From the NCBI GenBank assembly GCA_949299335.1, contig CASGAD010000006.1, forward strand, positions 1 to 32,101: a DNA stretch of 32,101 nucleotides, given 5' to 3'. The DNA comes from an uncultured bacterium (GTDB taxonomy: Bacteria; Bacillota_I; Bacilli_A; RFN20; CAG-826). The notes below the pieces were generated by a model that had not been told where the DNA came from, did no database searches, and saw only the letters and a list, made by a program, of their open reading frames with translations. Position 1 is the stretch's first letter, and each line of letters opens with the position of its first letter. Made by a program: the position numbers and the translations under genes. This document shows, piece by piece, positions 1 to 8,296 of this stretch.

Positions 1-90
1 CCCTCTAATGTCAAGAGGTTGATAGGATAGAGCTGTAAGCATTGTAAGGTGTTTAGGTGACTATTACTAATAGCACGAGGACTTAATTTC
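1..90 (+). rRNA. 23S rRNA, 3' end (partial)
   Basis: The first ~90 bases read like the 3' terminus of a bacterial 23S gene: a long helix segment followed by the near-terminal block with ACTAAT and GAGGACTTAA, close to the standard GAGG(A/C)CTTAACC end. The 5' part lies outside the window. The exact mature end is uncertain by a few bases. With the 5S gene downstream this is the tail of an rRNA operon in the usual 23S-5S order. Confidence 0.85.
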
Positions 91-187
91 ATAAGATTTT
101 TAAGAGATTAAATAAAATTCGGGTAAGAAAGAACAAAAGAAAAATATCTAGTTTTCAGAGAACATCATTAGTGATATAATTCTCTAT
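91..187 (+). other. 23S-5S processing spacer
   Basis: AT-rich spacer between the 23S and 5S genes. Near its 3' end, AGAGAA (about 158-163) can pair with TTCTCT (about 180-185), enclosing an inner ATCA/TGAT hairpin just before the 5S gene. Such stems are usual processing sites for rRNA precursors. The assignment rests on position and pairing only. Confidence 0.45.
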
Positions 188-299
188 GAGTCTGGTGACG
201 ATAACACAGTGGACACACCTCTTCCCATCCCGAACAGAGAAGTTAAGCACTGTAGTGGTGAAGGTAGCCGCAAGGCAAGAATAGCACGTTGCTGGGCTC
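188..299 (+). rRNA. 5S rRNA
   Basis: Contains the hallmark 5S blocks: TCTGGTGACGATA near the 5' end, CCCATCCCGAACAGAGAAGTTAAG in the middle (read as two adjoining blocks) and GCTGGGCTC at the 3' end. The terminal GAGTCTGG and CTGGGCTC can pair with GU wobbles, which fixes the ends to within a few bases. A run of seven T follows at 300-306 and probably ends transcription of the rRNA operon. The length of about 112 bases is normal. Confidence 0.93.
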
Positions 300-374
300 T
301 TTTTTTATAAAAATGCAAATTTTGTTGTCGTTTTTAAATAGTGTGGTGGCACTTTTAGAAGTTAGATAAATATT

Positions 375-401
375 TTGTTAATGAAACTTATATGGTATAA
401 T
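375..401 (+). promoter_or_regulatory. Promoter for the Asp23-family gene (yloU) and fakA
   Basis: TATAAT at 396-401 is preceded by TGG, giving an extended -10. TTGTTA at 375-380 is a possible -35 box with a short 15-base spacer. The predicted start lies about 20 bases before the ATG, and GGTGG at 415-419 can serve as ribosome binding site. Confidence 0.6.
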
Positions 402-426
402 ATTAAGGCTAATTGGTGGCATTATT

Positions 427-789
427 ATGGAAAAAGAAGTAAATAAAAAAGAAAAAACAAACATTAGAGTTACACTTGAAATTAAAGAGATCGCAACAGT
501 AGTTGGTGAAACATGCAATGAATGTTATGGTGTTATCGGACTAACTAATGGTGATTCCTTAAAAGCTAAATTAAGCGTTTTAAAAAAAGAAAACTATGTA
601 CAAGGGGTAAATGTTTTTAGAGAAAAAGGAAAATTCTCTATCGATATTCATTTAATTTGCGCTTATGGTGTAAAACTCACCGAAGTAGTAAACGAAGTTA
701 GCAAAAGAGTTGCTTATGTATTAAAAGAAAAATATGGTGAATTGTTTAAAACTATAAATGTTTACGTTGAAGAAGTTCGTGATATTTAA
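427..789 (+). CDS. yloU: Asp23/Gls24 family envelope-stress protein (YloU-like)
   Basis: 120-residue protein of the Asp23/Gls24 family, with the family pattern of an N-terminal strand (about residues 15-30), the segment ECYGVIGL (about 37-44) and a C-terminal helix-strand part ending INVYVEEVRDI. The molecular role of these proteins is only partly known. Some members anchor at the membrane and respond to envelope or alkaline stress. No membrane segment is visible here. It lies directly upstream of fakA, the arrangement seen in B. subtilis yloU-yloV, which supports the call. It is probably cotranscribed with fakA (27-base gap) from the promoter at 375-401, just downstream of an rRNA operon. 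Confidence 0.88.
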   Translation: MEKEVNKKEKTNIRVTLEIKEIATVVGETCNECYGVIGLTNGDSLKAKLSVLKKENYVQGVNVFREKGKFSIDIHLICAYGVKLTEVVNEVSKRVAYVLKEKYGELFKTINVYVEEVRDI

Positions 790-816
790 ATGAACACCAA
801 TTTAATGAGGTAGAAT

Positions 817-2520
817 ATGAAATTTATTGATGGCAAGATGCTAAAAATGATGGTCATTAGTGCATCTAATAATCTTTATAATCATTATCCTGAAGTTGAC
901 GCTTTAAACGTCTTCCCTGTTCCAGATGGTGATACTGGTATGAATATGAACTTAACCATGACAAGTGGTATGAAGGAAGTTTGTAATCGTACAGATGATG
1001 ATTTATATCAAATTGCTAGAACTTTCTCTAGAGGCTTATTAATGGGCGCTAGAGGTAATAGTGGTGTTATTACTAGCCAAATTTTTAGAGGTTTCGCTGA
1101 GAGTTTAGAAAATAAATCTAAGATGGATGCTGTAGACTTAGCGGAAGCATTTAATAATGGACGTAAAGTTGCTTATAAAGCTGTTATCAAGCCTGTTGAA
1201 GGAACTATTTTAACAGTTATTAGAGAAAGTAGTGAAAAATTAGTTAATGAAGCTACTAGCAAAATGGATATCGAAGAAGCTTTTGAAATTTTATTAGATG
1301 AAGCTAGAGAATCCTTAGAACGTACTCCTAATTTATTACCTGTCTTAAAGGAAGTTGGCGTTGTTGATAGTGGTGGTGCTGGTTTAATTAAGATTTTAGA
1401 AGGTATGCAATCAGCAGTTTTAGGCGAAGTTATTCAACGTAATGAAGCAACTGCTGTTGATACAAAAGGTAGCGCTCAAGTTGCTGCTGAAGGCGAAGAA
1501 GAAGAGTTTGGTTATTGTACTGAATTTATCTTACGTTTAGGACCTGATTCAGTTAAAAAAGTCTTTAATAAAAATAGATTTACAAGCGTTTTAGGAGCAC
1601 ATGGAAATTCATTAGTTGTTGTTCAAGATGATGATATTGTTAAAGTTCATGTTCACACTCTTAAACCTGGAAACATTTTTAACTATGCTCAACAATTTGG
1701 TGAATTCGTTAAATTAAAGTGCGAAAACATGACAGAGCAACATAACGAAATTTTATTTAATGAAGCTCAAAAGAATGGCCCACATATGGCTGCTAGTGAT
1801 GTCAAAACTGCTGCTTTAGCCGCTCCTAAGGAAGTAAAAAAAGAACCTGCTAAAGAATATGCTTTAATTGCAACTAGTAGTGGTAGCGGAATTGATGATT
1901 TCTTTAAGCAAGTTGGTGTCGAATATATTGTCAGTGGTGGACAAACTATGAATCCATCAACTAATGATTTCTTATCAATGATTGAGAAAGCTAATGCTAA
2001 AAATATTTTCATTTTACCAAATAATAGCAACATTATTATGGCTGCTAATCAAGCTAAAGAAGTTTTAGATGGTAAAGTAAATGTTATAGTAATTCCTACT
2101 AAAACTATTATGCAAGGAATCGTTTCTGCAATGAACTTTAATCCAGATTTAGGCCCAGATATGAATGAAAACGCCATGATTGAAGCAATTGATACAGTAA
2201 AATCTGGCCAAGTTACTTATGCAATTAAAGATACAGAGGTTAATGGTGTTAAAGTTAAAAAAGATGAATATATGGCTATTATAAATTCTAAAGATATTAT
2301 TTCTTGCCATAAAAATAAATTTGATGCTTTAAAGAACTTATTAAAACATATGGTTGATGAAGATAGTTCTGTAATCACTATTCTACTTGGTGAAGATGTT
2401 GCAACTGAAAAAGATTGTGAAAAAGTAAGAAAATTTGCTGAAAAAGAATTTGAAGATTGCGATTTGGATATAAGAATTGGCAATCAACCTGTTTATTCAT
2501 TCATAGTTGGAATTGAATAA
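817..2520 (+). CDS. fakA: Fatty acid kinase subunit A (FakA/YloV, DAK2 domain)
   Basis: 567 residues, the normal FakA size. The N-terminal DAK2 (DhaL-like) nucleotide-binding domain carries VFPVPDGDTGMNMNLTM (about residues 33-49), whose Asp residues bind the Mg-ATP pair in this family, and SRGLLMGARGNSGVITSQIF (about 70-89). A middle domain follows, then a charged Ala/Lys linker at about 320-345 and a C-terminal YloV domain. With an exchangeable FakB protein, which holds the fatty acid, FakA makes acyl-phosphate from exogenous fatty acids. No fakB is in the window. GAGG at 806-809 is the ribosome binding site for the ATG. The next gene cluster starts with plsX, whose product uses the same acyl-phosphate pool. 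A terminator follows the stop. Confidence 0.9.
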   Translation: MKFIDGKMLKMMVISASNNLYNHYPEVDALNVFPVPDGDTGMNMNLTMTSGMKEVCNRTDDDLYQIARTFSRGLLMGARGNSGVITSQIFRGFAESLENKSKMDAVDLAEAFNNGRKVAYKAVIKPVEGTILTVIRESSEKLVNEATSKMDIEEAFEILLDEARESLERTPNLLPVLKEVGVVDSGGAGLIKILEGMQSAVLGEVIQRNEATAVDTKGSAQVAAEGEEEEFGYCTEFILRLGPDSVKKVFNKNRFTSVLGAHGNSLVVVQDDDIVKVHVHTLKPGNIFNYAQQFGEFVKLKCENMTEQHNEILFNEAQKNGPHMAASDVKTAALAAPKEVKKEPAKEYALIATSSGSGIDDFFKQVGVEYIVSGGQTMNPSTNDFLSMIEKANAKNIFILPNNSNIIMAANQAKEVLDGKVNVIVIPTKTIMQGIVSAMNFNPDLGPDMNENAMIEAIDTVKSGQVTYAIKDTEVNGVKVKKDEYMAIINSKDIISCHKNKFDALKNLLKHMVDEDSSVITILLGEDVATEKDCEKVRKFAEKEFEDCDLDIRIGNQPVYSFIVGIE

Positions 2521-2531
2521 TCTTCATTAAA

Positions 2532-2566
2532 TTTAAAAGGTATTCAGCGTTGAATACCTTTTTAAA
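2532..2566 (+). terminator. Terminator after fakA
   Basis: Near-perfect hairpin: TTTAAAAGGTATTCA (2532-2546) pairs with TGAATACCTTTTTAAA (2551-2566) around a 4-base loop, with one bulged T and a T-run inside the right arm. The A-run on the left lets it work on either strand. It separates the yloU-fakA unit from plsX. Confidence 0.85.
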
Positions 2567-2613
2567 TGGAAAGACAATTCTATCGAAAAACCCTATCTTT
2601 ATGTAAGTTTCTT

Positions 2614-2634
2614 TATATGTTAGAATAACATATA
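2614..2634 (+). promoter_or_regulatory. plsX promoter overlapped by a perfect palindrome (putative operator)
   Basis: TATATGTTA (2614-2622) and TAACATATA (2626-2634) form a perfect 9-base inverted repeat around GAA. Its centre contains TGTTAGAAT, an extended -10 element (TGn + TAGAAT at 2621-2626). No good -35 box is seen. A symmetric site over a -10 box is the classic layout for repressor binding. In B. subtilis, plsX is under FapR, but this sequence does not resemble the FapR consensus I know, so the regulator is unidentified. Confidence 0.55.
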
Positions 2635-2649
2635 AGCGGAGAGAATATT

Positions 2650-3627
2650 ATGAAATTTGTTATTGATATGATGGGTGGAGATAATGGTTTAGAAGCTACT
2701 ATCCCTGCATTAGATGGATTTATTAAAAAAAATAGTGATGTTGAATATTTTTTAGTTGGTGATGAAACAAAATTAGAAAATTTTAAAAATATTGCTAATG
2801 TCCATGTTGTTGCTAGTAAAAGTGTTTTAGCAATGGATGTTGATCCTTTAACCGCATTAAAAGAGAGCGACTCAAGTTTAATGGTCGCCATCAAAACATT
2901 TTTAGAAAATAAATGTGATGCTTTAATTAGTGCTGGTAGTACTGGTGCTTTATTAAGTGCTTCAATTTTTAAAATTAAAAGATTACCAAACATTACTAGA
3001 CCATGTTTAATCACTTCCTTCCCAACTATTAAAACTAATAAAAAATTTGTTGTTTGTGATTTAGGCGCAAACGCTTCAAATACTAAAGAAGAATTGAATC
3101 AATTTGCTATCATGGGTTCATTATATTATTCAATTATTTATGGAGAGAATAATCCTAGAGTATGCTTATTAAATAATGGAACTGAAGAAGAAAAAGGTAA
3201 CGAATTAACTAAAGAAGCTTATACCATATTAAAGAATAATAAATCAATTAATTTTATTGGAAATATTGAGGCTAGAGATCCATTATATGGAAATATTGAT
3301 GTCTTAGTTACAGATGGATTTACTGGAAACATATTCTTGAAATCAGTTGAAGGCACTGCTAAAGCAATGTCTAGTATGATAAAAGAAGCCTTTAAGAGAA
3401 ATTTTTTATCTATGATTGGCTATTTATTCTCTAAAAAAGGAATTGATGGAATTAAGAATAAAATGGATTATAAAAATGTTGGTGGGGCTCTTTTACTTGG
3501 TGTTAACGGAGTTGTTATTAAGGCTCATGGAAGTAGCGATCCACGTTCATTTACTAGCGCTTTAGATAATGCATATAAATTGACCAAGGTTGATATTGTT
3601 AATCGTATTAAAAAGGAACTTGAATAG
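2650..3627 (+). CDS. plsX: Phosphate acyltransferase PlsX
   Basis: 325 residues, a normal PlsX length. The N-terminus FVIDMMGGDNGLEATIPAL is the family signature, followed by the ACP:phosphate acyltransferase fold with SAGSTGALL (about 96-104), DLGANAS (about 138-144) and VTDGFTGNIFLK (about 215-226). PlsX interconverts acyl-ACP and acyl-phosphate at the membrane, and PlsY uses the acyl-phosphate to acylate glycerol-3-phosphate. GGAGAG at 2638-2643 is the ribosome binding site. The B. subtilis neighbours fapR, fabD, fabG and acpP are absent: plsX is followed directly by rnc, sharing the base at 3627. Close to the FakA gene, it suggests a lipid pathway fed by exogenous fatty acids. Confidence 0.95.
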   Translation: MKFVIDMMGGDNGLEATIPALDGFIKKNSDVEYFLVGDETKLENFKNIANVHVVASKSVLAMDVDPLTALKESDSSLMVAIKTFLENKCDALISAGSTGALLSASIFKIKRLPNITRPCLITSFPTIKTNKKFVVCDLGANASNTKEELNQFAIMGSLYYSIIYGENNPRVCLLNNGTEEEKGNELTKEAYTILKNNKSINFIGNIEARDPLYGNIDVLVTDGFTGNIFLKSVEGTAKAMSSMIKEAFKRNFLSMIGYLFSKKGIDGIKNKMDYKNVGGALLLGVNGVVIKAHGSSDPRSFTSALDNAYKLTKVDIVNRIKKELE

Positions 3628-4313
3628 TGAAAGATATTAGTGAATTTTTTAAAAAATATGGAATAGTAACTAATAATCCAGAGATTTATATTAGAGCTTT
3701 TACGCACTCTTCTTTTAATAGTGATGCTAAAACTCAGCATCATGATTATGAGCGTCTAGAATTTATGGGTGATAGCGTTTTAGGTTTTGTTATAGCAAGT
3801 TTGCTTTTTAAAGCCCATCCTGAAATGCGTGAAGGAGATTTAACTAAGTCTAAAAGTTTCTTAGTTCAAACAAATTATTTAGCCTCATTAGCTAAAAGAG
3901 AGCATTATGATGATTTTATTAGAGCAGGTCATTCTTTGACAATCGAAGAAGCTATTAATAATAAATCAATATTAGAAGATATTTTTGAAGCTGTAATTGG
4001 GGCGATGTATTTGGACCAAGGTATTGAATTTGTCTCAAATTTCATTAAGAAAATATATGGTGATGATATTAAGAATTTTGTTCTTACCGAAATTAAAGAT
4101 TTTAAAAGCATGCTTCAAGAAGCAATGCAAGCTGAGTATAGAGAGAGCGTAGAGTATCGTGTTATCGACGAAAAAGGCCCACCTCATGATAGAACATTTG
4201 TTGTTGAAGTTCGTTTTAATGACATAGTTTTAGGCAGAGGCTATGGAAAAAGTAAGAAAGCAGCTGAGCAAATGGCTGCAGAAGATGCTTTAAAAAAGAA
4301 AGCGACCTTATAG
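3627..4313 (+). CDS. rnc: Ribonuclease III
   Basis: 228 residues, normal for RNase III. The catalytic domain has the signature ERLEFMGDSVLGFV (residues 42-55, with E45 and D49) and the second acidic pair D118/E121 in LEDIFEAVIGAMYLDQG. The C-terminal double-stranded RNA-binding domain spans about 158-226 and ends with GKSKKAAEQMAAEDALKK. It cuts rRNA precursors and other duplex RNA. The start is GTG, overlapping the TAG stop of plsX by one base, with AAGGAA at 3614-3619 as ribosome binding site, which suggests translational coupling. In B. subtilis smc sits between rnc and ftsY; here ftsY follows after 14 bases. Confidence 0.96.
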   Translation: MKDISEFFKKYGIVTNNPEIYIRAFTHSSFNSDAKTQHHDYERLEFMGDSVLGFVIASLLFKAHPEMREGDLTKSKSFLVQTNYLASLAKREHYDDFIRAGHSLTIEEAINNKSILEDIFEAVIGAMYLDQGIEFVSNFIKKIYGDDIKNFVLTEIKDFKSMLQEAMQAEYRESVEYRVIDEKGPPHDRTFVVEVRFNDIVLGRGYGKSKKAAEQMAAEDALKKKATL

Positions 4314-4327
4314 AATAGAGGAATTTT

Positions 4328-5365
4328 ATGGGATTATTTAAATTTTTAAAGGAAAAATTTAAGAAAAAAGAAAAAGAGGAAGTTACTTCACTTAAAGCGA
4401 ACGAATTGAATTCTAATGCTAAAAAAGAGCAAGATAGTTTAGAAAAGTATAATAAAGGACTTGAGAAAAGTCGTAAAAATTTTTCAAATAAACTTGAGGA
4501 ACTTACTAAAAGGTATCAAGAAGTTAATGAAGAATACTTTTCTGAACTAGAAGAGATATTAATCGAAGCTGATTGTGGCGTTTCTTTTACATTAAATATA
4601 TTAGAGGATTTATTAAAATATTCTAAAGAAAAGAAAATAACTTCGCCTAAAGAAATTAACGAGTTACTCGTTGATAGAATGTTTTTAAATTACATTAAAG
4701 AAGGCGAAGATATTAAAAATGAATTATCGTTTGATGTGACACCTCAAGTGTTAATCATGGTTGGAGTTAATGGAGTAGGAAAAACAACTACGATTGCTAA
4801 ATTAGCTAAGCATTATATTGATGAAAATAAAAAAGTATTGCTTGTCGCTGCTGATACTTTTAGGGCGGGTGCTAAGGAACAATTAGTCGTTTGGACTAAT
4901 CGTTTAGGGATAGATATTGTTACGGGCGAAGAAAACGAAGATCCAGCAAGCGTTACTTATAAAGGAGTATCTAAAGGTCAAAAAGATGACGCCGATTTAA
5001 TTATTGTTGATACTGCAGGTAGACTTCAAAATAAGAAAAATTTAATGGAAGAATTAAAAAAGATTGTTAAAGTAATTGAAAAGTTAATTCAAAGAAGTCC
5101 TGAATGTTTCCTAGTAATTGATGCTACAACTGGTCAAAATGGTGTTTTACAAGCTGCCGCTTTTAAAGATTTAATTAATATAACTGGTATTGTTATAACT
5201 AAAATGGATGGCACAAGTAAAGGCGGTATTATTTTAGCAATTAGAGAAGAATTAGGAATTCCTGTAAGATTTATTGGCTTAGGAGAAAAATTTGAAGATT
5301 TGGAAGAATTTGATCTAGATAAATATTTATATGGATTATGTAGTGGATTAATTAAAGATGAGTAA
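4328..5365 (+). CDS. ftsY: Signal recognition particle receptor FtsY
   Basis: 345 residues. A short charged, Lys/Glu-rich N-terminal region (about 1-45) is probably the membrane-associating A-domain, followed by the helical N-domain and the SRP-type GTPase G-domain. Visible motifs are P-loop GVNGVGKTTT (from residue 146), DTFRAGAKEQL, DTAGRLQ and TKMDGTSKGG. FtsY docks ribosome-SRP complexes at the membrane and pairs with Ffh encoded two genes downstream. GAGGAA before the ATG is the ribosome binding site. Its end overlaps ylxM by 8 bases, so the two are probably translated together. Confidence 0.96.
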   Translation: MGLFKFLKEKFKKKEKEEVTSLKANELNSNAKKEQDSLEKYNKGLEKSRKNFSNKLEELTKRYQEVNEEYFSELEEILIEADCGVSFTLNILEDLLKYSKEKKITSPKEINELLVDRMFLNYIKEGEDIKNELSFDVTPQVLIMVGVNGVGKTTTIAKLAKHYIDENKKVLLVAADTFRAGAKEQLVVWTNRLGIDIVTGEENEDPASVTYKGVSKGQKDDADLIIVDTAGRLQNKKNLMEELKKIVKVIEKLIQRSPECFLVIDATTGQNGVLQAAAFKDLINITGIVITKMDGTSKGGIILAIREELGIPVRFIGLGEKFEDLEEFDLDKYLYGLCSGLIKDE

Positions 5366-5678
5366 TGATTTAAAAGAATTTACATATATTAATGAATTAA
5401 TGGATTTATATGGGCCACTATTAACTGATAAGCAAAGAAGTATTCTTATTAAATATTATGAATTTAATCTTTCTTTAAGCGAAATTAGTGAGGAATTAAA
5501 TATTACTAGAAGTGCAGTTAGCGATACTCTAGAACATGCTAAAGAGAAATTGATTTCATATGAAAACAAGCTGAAATTGAACGAAAAACAGTGCAAAATT
5601 AAAGAAATTATTAAAAATTCATCGTTAAATGAAAAAGAGAAAAATGAGATTTTAAAGGAGTTAACTTATGGCATTTGA
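5358..5678 (+). CDS. ylxM: UPF0122 helix-turn-helix protein YlxM, SRP-associated
   Basis: 106 residues. The sequence LTDKQRSILIKYYEFNLSLSE (shortened here to its core LTDKQRSILI) followed by EISEELNITRSAVSDTLEHA is a sigma-70 region 4-like helix-turn-helix, as in the YlxM/UPF0122 family. The gene sits between ftsY and ffh as in other Firmicutes, where YlxM has been linked to SRP function. It starts inside the end of ftsY, and its TGA stop (5676-5678) lies within ffh, giving an 11-base overlap. Reading TGA as Trp would add only five residues before a TAA, so this stop supports code 11. Confidence 0.88.
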   Translation: MSNDLKEFTYINELMDLYGPLLTDKQRSILIKYYEFNLSLSEISEELNITRSAVSDTLEHAKEKLISYENKLKLNEKQCKIKEIIKNSSLNEKEKNEILKELTYGI

Positions 5679-7005
5679 AGCATTACAAGATAAGTTTTCA
5701 AAGGTTTTAAAAAAGTTAAAAGGTCAATCTAAACTTACAGAAAGCAACATGGACGAGATGTTAAAAGAAGTCCGTATCGCTTTACTTGAGGCTGATGTTA
5801 ACTATAAAGTTGTTAAAGAATTTATTTCTAAGGTAAAAGAAAAATCATTAGGTGAAAAAGTTTTTGACAAATTAAATCCTAGCGAGATGGTTATTAAAAT
5901 TGTTAGAGATGAATTAGTTGAGTTACTTGGAAGTGACCAATGTGAAATTAACTATAATAAAAATAAACCAACTATTATTATGCTTGTTGGTTTACAAGGA
6001 AGTGGTAAAACAACAACAGCTGCTAAATTAGCTAACTTAATGAAAAATAAATTAAAAAAGAAGGTTGTTTTGGCGGCTGGAGATATTTATCGTCCTGCAG
6101 CTATTGACCAACTTGATCAACTTGCAAAAACTGTTCAAGTTGATTTAGTTAATTTAGGAAATAAAGTAAGTCCTGTTGAAATTGCTAAAAAAGCAAAAGA
6201 AAAAGCTTATAACGACCATTATGATGTGTTAATTATAGATACTGCAGGTAGATTACAAATTGATGAACCTTTGATGCAAGAATTAAGTGACATTAAAAAA
6301 GAGATTTCTCCTGATGAAATCTTACTTCTTACCGATGCGATGGCTGGTCAAGATAGTGTTAATGTTGCTAAGAAGTTTAATGAAACACTCGGTTTAACTG
6401 GTGTTATCATGTCTAAAATGGATGGTGATTCAAGAGGTGGTGCCGCATTAAGTATTGCCCATGTTACTGGCGTACCAATCAAATTTATTGGTGTAGGTGA
6501 AAAGATTAATGATTTAGATATTTTCTATCCAGATAGAATGGCTGAAAGAATCCTAGGGATGGGTGATATTTTATCACTTGTTGATAAAGTTAGCGAAAAT
6601 ATTGATGAAAAAGAAGCTAAAAAAGGAATTAATAAATTTGTTAGCGGAAAGTTTACGCTCGATGATATGCTTCAACAAATGAAGCAAATTCAAAAGTTAG
6701 GTTCTTTAGGCAGTTTATTAAAATTTATTCCAGGAGCACCAAAGGTTAGTAGCGACCAATTATCTAAAGCTGAAAAGGAAATGAAAGATTTTGAAGTTAT
6801 TATTAACTCTATGACAAAAGAAGAAAGAGAGCATCCTGAAATTTTAAAAAATTCTAGAAAATGCAGAATTGCTAAAGGCTCAGGAAAAACTAACGCCGAT
6901 ATAAATAGAGTTTTAAAGCGCTATGATTCTATGAAAGAAATGATGAAAAAAATGAAAGGTATGGGAAAAAACGGCGCAATTCCAAAGAATTTTAAAGGAT
7001 TTTAA
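5668..7005 (+). CDS. ffh: Signal recognition particle GTPase Ffh
   Basis: 445 residues, matching the family. The N-domain is followed by the G-domain with P-loop GLQGSGKTTTAAKLA (about 108-122), DTAGRLQIDEPLM, DAMAGQDSVN and SKMDGDSRGGAAL. The C-terminal M-domain (about 300-445) is Met-rich (FTLDDMLQQMKQIQKLGSL, MKEMMKKMKGMGKN) and binds signal sequences and SRP RNA. It acts with FtsY. AAAGGAG at 5654-5660 is the ribosome binding site. The stop TAA overlaps the stop of the convergent trmD by four bases, so no separate terminator fits between them. No SRP RNA gene was recognised in the window. Confidence 0.96.
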   Translation: MAFEALQDKFSKVLKKLKGQSKLTESNMDEMLKEVRIALLEADVNYKVVKEFISKVKEKSLGEKVFDKLNPSEMVIKIVRDELVELLGSDQCEINYNKNKPTIIMLVGLQGSGKTTTAAKLANLMKNKLKKKVVLAAGDIYRPAAIDQLDQLAKTVQVDLVNLGNKVSPVEIAKKAKEKAYNDHYDVLIIDTAGRLQIDEPLMQELSDIKKEISPDEILLLTDAMAGQDSVNVAKKFNETLGLTGVIMSKMDGDSRGGAALSIAHVTGVPIKFIGVGEKINDLDIFYPDRMAERILGMGDILSLVDKVSENIDEKEAKKGINKFVSGKFTLDDMLQQMKQIQKLGSLGSLLKFIPGAPKVSSDQLSKAEKEMKDFEVIINSMTKEEREHPEILKNSRKCRIAKGSGKTNADINRVLKRYDSMKEMMKKMKGMGKNGAIPKNFKGF

Positions 7006-7784
7006 TCTTTTTTCTTTATAAATTTGTGACCTTTTTCAATAGCTGAAGCTTCCCGTTTAGGGGTTTCATTGCTATCAAGTTCTTTTAAAAGTTTAAGATC
7101 AGATTTAGAAAAATTATAAGCTTCATATAAATCTGGTCTTTTATTTTTTGTCATTTTTAAGGATTCTTTTTTTCTCCACTTATTAATAGCTTCATGATTT
7201 CCTGAATATAAAATATCAGGAACTGTAGATCCATTAAAATCATAAGGTTCGGTAAATTGAGGATATTCAAGTAAAGAATTTGAAAAACTTTCTTCTTGAA
7301 TGCTTTCTTTACTAATAACGCCATCAATTAATCTAGCAACGCTATCTATTAAACAAATGGCAGCAGCCTCTCCACCAGTTAAAATAAAATCTCCAATTGA
7401 AATTTCTTCATCAAAATAAGGATATACACGCTCATCTATTCCTTCATAATGACCACACATAATGAGGATTTCATCATAATTTTTTGCTAATTCAATTGCT
7501 TTAGCTTGGGTATATTTTTCTCCTCGAGGAGTCAAAATGATTTTATGAGTTACAGGGGAAGAAACAGTATTTAAAGCATCAATTATTGGCTGACATTTTA
7601 AAATTAATCCAGCACCTCCTCCGATTGGTGGAGTATCAGCACGATGATATTTATCTTTAGTGTAATCTCTAAAATTTATAAATTGAATTTCGATTTTTTT
7701 AGTACCAATTGCACGCTTCAAAATAGATGAGTTAAAGTATGACTCAAACATTTCTGGGAATAAAGTAAGAACAATAAACTTCAT
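7002..7784 (-). CDS. trmD: tRNA (guanine-N1-)-methyltransferase TrmD
   Basis: 260 residues. The SPOUT-fold enzyme methylates G37 next to the anticodon with S-adenosylmethionine and prevents +1 frameshifting. Diagnostic motifs are PPIGGGAGL (52-60), CGHYEGIDERV (110-120) and the trefoil-knot segment SIGDFILTGGEAA (129-141), plus VPDILYSGNH around residue 190. The C-terminus is charged and about 15 residues longer than in B. subtilis. It starts within the stop of rimM (ATG and TGA overlap), so it is translationally coupled to rimM. On the minus strand it converges on ffh, the reverse of its usual direction. Confidence 0.95.
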   Translation of the reverse strand: MKFIVLTLFPEMFESYFNSSILKRAIGTKKIEIQFINFRDYTKDKYHRADTPPIGGGAGLILKCQPIIDALNTVSSPVTHKIILTPRGEKYTQAKAIELAKNYDEILIMCGHYEGIDERVYPYFDEEISIGDFILTGGEAAAICLIDSVARLIDGVISKESIQEESFSNSLLEYPQFTEPYDFNGSTVPDILYSGNHEAINKWRKKESLKMTKNKRPDLYEAYNFSKSDLKLLKELDSNETPKREASAIEKGHKFIKKKD

Positions 7785-8296
7785 TCTATTAAACCTTCAA
7801 TAACATGAATTTGAATCGTTTTTCCTTCTAAATCAACATTTTTTATGAAAAAATCATTGAATGGAACATAAAAATATTTCTTTTGTGATACTTTGATTTT
7901 TAAAGTTATTTGTGAAGGAAATTCTTCGATTGAATCAACTATTCCAAGTTTTTTGTTTTCCTCATCGATAACTTCCAAATTTAATAAGTCATCATAATAA
8001 TATTCATTGTCAAAAAGAATTGATTCATCTTTTAAAGCGTAGATTTCTAAACCAATAAGTTGTTCAACTGTTTCAATTGAATCATAATTCTTAAAAGAAA
8101 TAATGTCTAAGTTTTCGCCTTTAGAATAAAAACTATTAACTTTCACTTTAAGATACTCATTATTTTTAGTCAAAACAAAAAGAGTACTTCCTTTTTTATA
8201 TCTAATATCTTTAAAAGAAGTAGTAGAGTAAACTTTTACTTCGCCTTTTAATCCTTGCGTTTTTAATATTTTTCCAACTTTTAAATATTTTCCCAT
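7781..8296 (-). CDS. rimM: Ribosome maturation factor RimM
   Basis: 171 residues. The N-terminal RimM barrel has YLKVGKILKTQGLKGEVKVY, and the C-terminal PRC-barrel segment includes LNLEVIDEENKKLGIVDSIE and YFYVPFNDFFIKNVDLEGKTI. RimM binds S19 and assists maturation of the 30S head. It ends in TGA overlapping the trmD ATG. There is no Shine-Dalgarno sequence: the ATG is preceded by TATAATTAATAT, so a -10 box lies six bases before the start codon. This suggests a leaderless mRNA. A terminator hairpin lies immediately upstream, separating rimM-trmD from rpsP-khpA. Confidence 0.92.
   Translation of the reverse strand: MGKYLKVGKILKTQGLKGEVKVYSTTSFKDIRYKKGSTLFVLTKNNEYLKVKVNSFYSKGENLDIISFKNYDSIETVEQLIGLEIYALKDESILFDNEYYYDDLLNLEVIDEENKKLGIVDSIEEFPSQITLKIKVSQKKYFYVPFNDFFIKNVDLEGKTIQIHVIEGLIE

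Noticed and set aside
411-802. AATTGGTG (411-418) and CACCAATT (795-802) flanking yloU
   Set aside because: Eight-base inverted match 370 bases apart in AT-rich DNA; chance is an adequate explanation.
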